Assembly (NCBI RefSeq): GCF_019175385.1
Contig: NC_083339.1
Coordinates: 79,318,307 to 79,382,306 of the forward strand
DNA: 64,000 bases
From: Lycium barbarum
Lineage: Eukaryota > Streptophyta > Magnoliopsida > Solanales > Solanaceae
Direction of reading: 5' to 3'
The notes beneath the pieces were generated by a model, which ran no database searches, was not told where the DNA came from, and was given only the letters and a program-made list of their open reading frames with translations. Each line of letters starts with the position of its first letter. The first letter of the stretch is position 1. Positions 60,904 through 64,000 of the stretch are shown here, piece after piece. Made by a program: the position numbers and the translations under genes.

Positions 60904-62445
60904 TCATACATCACATAAAGTTCCCATAGATCTGCGGCTAAGGGCATCAACCACAACATTTGCCTTTCCGGGGTGATACATGATATCGACATCGTAGTCT
61001 TTTAGAAATTCCAACCATCGTTGTTGCCGCAAATTCAACTCTTTCTGCTTGAAGATATACTGAAGACTCTTATGATCTGTATAAATATCCACATGGACAC
61101 CATATAAATAATGTCTCCATATCTTTAATGCGTGAACCACTGCAGCCAATTCTAGATCATGGGTTGGATAATTCTTCTCATGTTTCCGCAATTGCTTAGA
61201 AGCATACGCAACTTCCTTACCATGTTGCATCAATACACATCCTAGCCCAACACCTGAAGCATCGCAATAAACAACATATCCTTCTAATCCCTCTGGAAGT
61301 GTCAAGACTGGGGCGGAAGTCAATCTATCTTTCAACTCTTGGAAGCTAAGTTCACAAGCATCCGTCCACTGAAACTTTGCTGATTTCTGGGTCAACTTTG
61401 TGAGCGGGGCAGAAATAGAAGAAAACCCTTCAACAAATCTGCTGTAATAACCTGCTAAGCCCAGAAAGCTACGAACCTCCATAGGAGTTGTGGGCCTTGG
61501 CCAAGTCTTCACGGCCTCAATTTTTTGACTATCCACTCGAATACCATCGGCGGCAACAATGTGCCCCAGAAATGCCACTGAGTTCAACCAAAACTCGCAC
61601 TTGGAGAATTTTGCAAACAACTCTCGAGTTCGAAGAACTCCAAGGACAGTACGCAAATGATCCGCTTGTTCTGCCTCAGATCTAGAATACACCAAGATAT
61701 CATCGATGAATACAATCACAAATAAATCCAGGAAGGGCCTGAACACATTGTTCATCAAATTCGTAAACACTGCCGGTGCATTAGTTAGCCCAAAAGACAT
61801 TACCCGAAACTCAAAATGACCATATCTTGTTCTGAAAGTTGTCTTAGGGATATCTTTTTCCCTAACTCTCACTTGGTGATACCCGGACCTCAAATCGATC
61901 TTTGAAAACCATTTGGCGCCTTGCAATTGATCAAATAAGTCATCAATCCTCGGAAGAGGATATTTGTTCTTAATCGTCACCTTATTCAATTGCCGATAAT
62001 AAATGCACATTCTCAAGGAGCCATCTTTCTTTCGGACAAACAATACGGGTGCTCCCCACGGGGATGAACTAGGCCTAATAAAGCCTTTCTCAAGCAAGTC
62101 TTTCAAATGCTCCTTCAACTCTTTCAATTCTGCGGGAGCCATTCTATAAGGAGGAATAGATATAGGCTTAGTGCCTGGCAACACATCAATGGCAAAATCA
62201 ATCTCCCGCTCGGGAGGAAGGCCTGGAAGCTCTTCCGGGAACACATCCGGAAATTCATTTACTACAGGAACTGATTGAAGAGTTGGTGATTCAGCTTCTA
62301 CATCTTGAACCCGAACTAGATGATAAATGCATCCTTTCGTGATCATTTTCGTTGCCTTTAAATAGGAAATAAACCTACCTTTTGGTGACGCCGTGTTCCC
62401 TTTCCATTCTAAAACTGGTTCTCCCGGAAAATGAAAACGAACCAT
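60904..62445 (-). pseudogene. Tekay reverse transcriptase and RNase H
   Basis: 513 codons without an internal stop. Domains in order: an N-terminal linker after the protease; reverse transcriptase from about residue 95 ([69 protein letters not shown]); connection ([20 protein letters not shown]); RNase H from about residue 385 ([50 protein letters not shown]). Catalytic residues of both activities are present. One oddity: [11 protein letters not shown] has Tyr where family members have Asp. The frame begins after a frameshift near 62,445 and ends in a stop at 60,904. Confidence 0.93.
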
Positions 62446-63029
62446 TTCATTCTACAATCAACATTGGCATAGCAAGAAGCCAACCAATCCATGCCCATAA
62501 TAACATCAAAGTCTACCATTTGTAACTCATGCAAGTCAATCATGGTACGACGATCACAAATCACAATTACACAATTTCTATACACTCGGCTAGTTATTAC
62601 CGATTCACCCACGGGCGTAGACACCTCAAAAGGTTTGATCGACTCCGGTTCGACTCTAAATCGACCCGCAATATATGGAGTAACATATGACAATGTGGAG
62701 CCCGGATCAATGAAAGCATATACATCATGAGAGAATACCAATAATATACCTGTGACCACGTCAGGAGAAAACTCAAGATCTTGGCGTCCAGCCAAAGCAT
62801 AAACACGGTGCTGAGGACCGCTAGAACTGGGGACTCTCCCTCTAACATGGCCGACTGGCGCATATGAACCTGGCCCCATAGGGCGTACAGATGCTGAAGA
62901 TCCGGCTACCAACCCTGAAGGCTGGGTCCTACCTCTACCATGAACTGAGGGGCAATCACGCATAATATGGCCTGGTCGATCACATGAATAGCAAACATCT
63001 GAACCTAATTGGCATCGACCCCAATGCAA
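62409..63029 (-). pseudogene. Tekay gag zinc knuckle and aspartic protease
   Basis: The frame holds an intact CCHC knuckle (CYSCDRPGHIMRDC, about 62,960-63,000) followed by an aspartic protease: AFIDPGSTLSYVTPYIAGRF, with the Tekay-type DPG/S active site, and VIMGMDWLASC. It ends in a frameshift just before the reverse transcriptase frame, which overlaps it at 62,445. Gag and polymerase are normally one frame in this clade. Confidence 0.88.
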
Positions 63030-63131
63030 CTTCCCACACTGGGAATATCGTGGTACGGGTGGCCTTTCCTGACCTGAATCATCTCTAAACTGAGACCCCG
63101 AAAAACACTGACTCGGCCCGGAACGAGTAGA

Positions 63132-64000
63132 TCAATCGAATCTGTGGCCTGAAAACCGTGGAGGCGCACTAGTCATAGAATAGCCCGAGTGCCTAGAAAT
63201 TTGATGTCTGTGCCCACCTCTGAACTCACTCATCGAACCTGAAGATCTGGCCCTCTTGGTATGACCTTTATCCTGCTCGCGTTCACTTCTTTGTTGTTGT
63301 AAACTTTCTTCTAAGTTCTGAGCATGAGCTTGAATGCGTGCAATATCCATATTGTCCTGAAGGGACGTAGTCAAACACCTATCCATCAAATGTGGCCCTA
63401 GGCCCTTCACAAATCGGTGTACCCGGTCACCCATATCCGCTACCATGGCCGAAGCATACCTAGCCAAATAATTGAAGCGAAGACTATACTCTAAAGCACT
63501 CATGTTACCTTGCCTCAAATTTAAGAACTTATCGGCTCTAGCTCGCCAAACTTCTGGAGGCATATAGTGTCGGAGGAAAGCATCAACAAACTCTTGCCAT
63601 ACTGGGGGAGGTGCATTGGCCCCACGTGAAGCCATCCAAACCGTGTACCACTGGATCGAGACATCTCTCAGCCTATACGACGCTAACTCCACCCATTCAG
63701 TGTCCGAAGCATGTATCAATCGAAGCGTCCTCAACATACCATCAATGAAGTCCTGAGGGTCCTCATCCAAAGAATTCCGGAGGGTTTAAGGTAAAGAAGT
63801 CATAGGCCCTTGCACTAACAGCCCTATCACCCTGCCCTGTACTTTTCCGCTGAGTCTGGGCAGCAACCAACTGAGCAAGCAAATGTATGGCCTCTTTTAC
63901 ATCTTGGCCTGAAGCATCCGGTGGAAGAGCCGGAGGTGCTGGAGCTGGGGCGGAGGCTCCCTCACGCTCCTCTAATATAGGTACTGAACGGGAGGAATGA
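63132..64000 (-). pseudogene. Tekay gag, N-terminus beyond the window
   Basis: Frame 63,770-63,132 carries the retrotransposon gag core: DEDPQDFIDGMLRTLRLIHA, SIQWYTVWMASRG, FLRHYMPPEVWRARADKFL, GNMSALEYSLRFNYLARYA, HRFVKGLGPHLM. Upstream (64,000-63,780) a proline/alanine-rich start region and a segment ending FTLNPPE are in another frame, so a small deletion or frameshift lies near 63,770. A further stop at about 63,132 separates it from the zinc-knuckle frame. Confidence 0.85.

Larger units (their letters stand above)
56656..64000 (-). mobile_element. Tekay-type Ty3/gypsy chromovirus, partial
   Basis: The minus-strand order gag, protease, reverse transcriptase-RNase H, integrase, chromodomain-like end, polypurine tract, 3' LTR is complete except for the 5' LTR and start of gag beyond 64,000. 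Sequence style fits the Tekay/Del clade. All coding modules are frame-broken. Left flank GTGTG (56,651-56,655) would be the target duplication. Confidence 0.9.

Overview
This window looks like plant nuclear heterochromatin made almost entirely of transposable elements. I found no intact host gene. A solanaceous (or close asterid) genome is suggested by three things: the 3' tails ending in (TTG)n that RTE-type LINEs share with TS-type SINEs, long Tekay-type Ty3/gypsy LTRs, and AT-rich MITEs. The family attribution is an inference; the element classes are read from the sequence.

Layout. 1-6,512: fragments of older elements (a SIRE-type Ty1/copia LTR, a Tat-type Ty3 LTR with its primer binding site, a 451-bp MULE-type MITE with a perfect 9-bp target duplication, and a second SIRE-like LTR). 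6,513-48,478: one degenerate minus-strand SIRE-type Ty1/copia element whose 3' LTR (7,102-10,465) and coding half (43,533-47,982) lie more than 30 kb apart because later elements landed in it. The largest insertion is a plus-strand Ty3/gypsy array (LTR - internal - LTR - internal - LTR, 11,648-43,532). That array was itself hit by a CACTA transposon with a TNPA-like gene remnant (14,128-20,637), a second CACTA-like element carrying pieces of cellular genes including an ABC1/UbiB kinase (about 28,841-39,290), and two solo Tekay-type LTRs with perfect 5-bp target duplications (23,173-25,539 and 40,357-42,633). A third solo LTR (8,196-10,435) sits in the SIRE 3' LTR. The second CACTA also holds an RTE-type LINE (about 31,009-34,950); the first holds a PIF/Harbinger-like MITE and a LINE/SINE tail. 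48,479-56,655: unclassified LTR-like repeats. 56,656-64,000: the 3' LTR and most of the coding region of a minus-strand Tekay chromovirus that runs off the right edge.

Every element open reading frame examined carries stops, frameshifts, deletions or lost catalytic residues, so nothing here looks autonomously active. The most interesting signals are structural: palindrome-rich modules just upstream of the TATA-like boxes of several unrelated LTRs; a conserved splice-donor/acceptor layout inside all seven long gypsy LTRs, with a further acceptor just before the gag start; filled and empty versions of the same insertion site; and an exon-intron-preserving gene capture inside a CACTA-like element.
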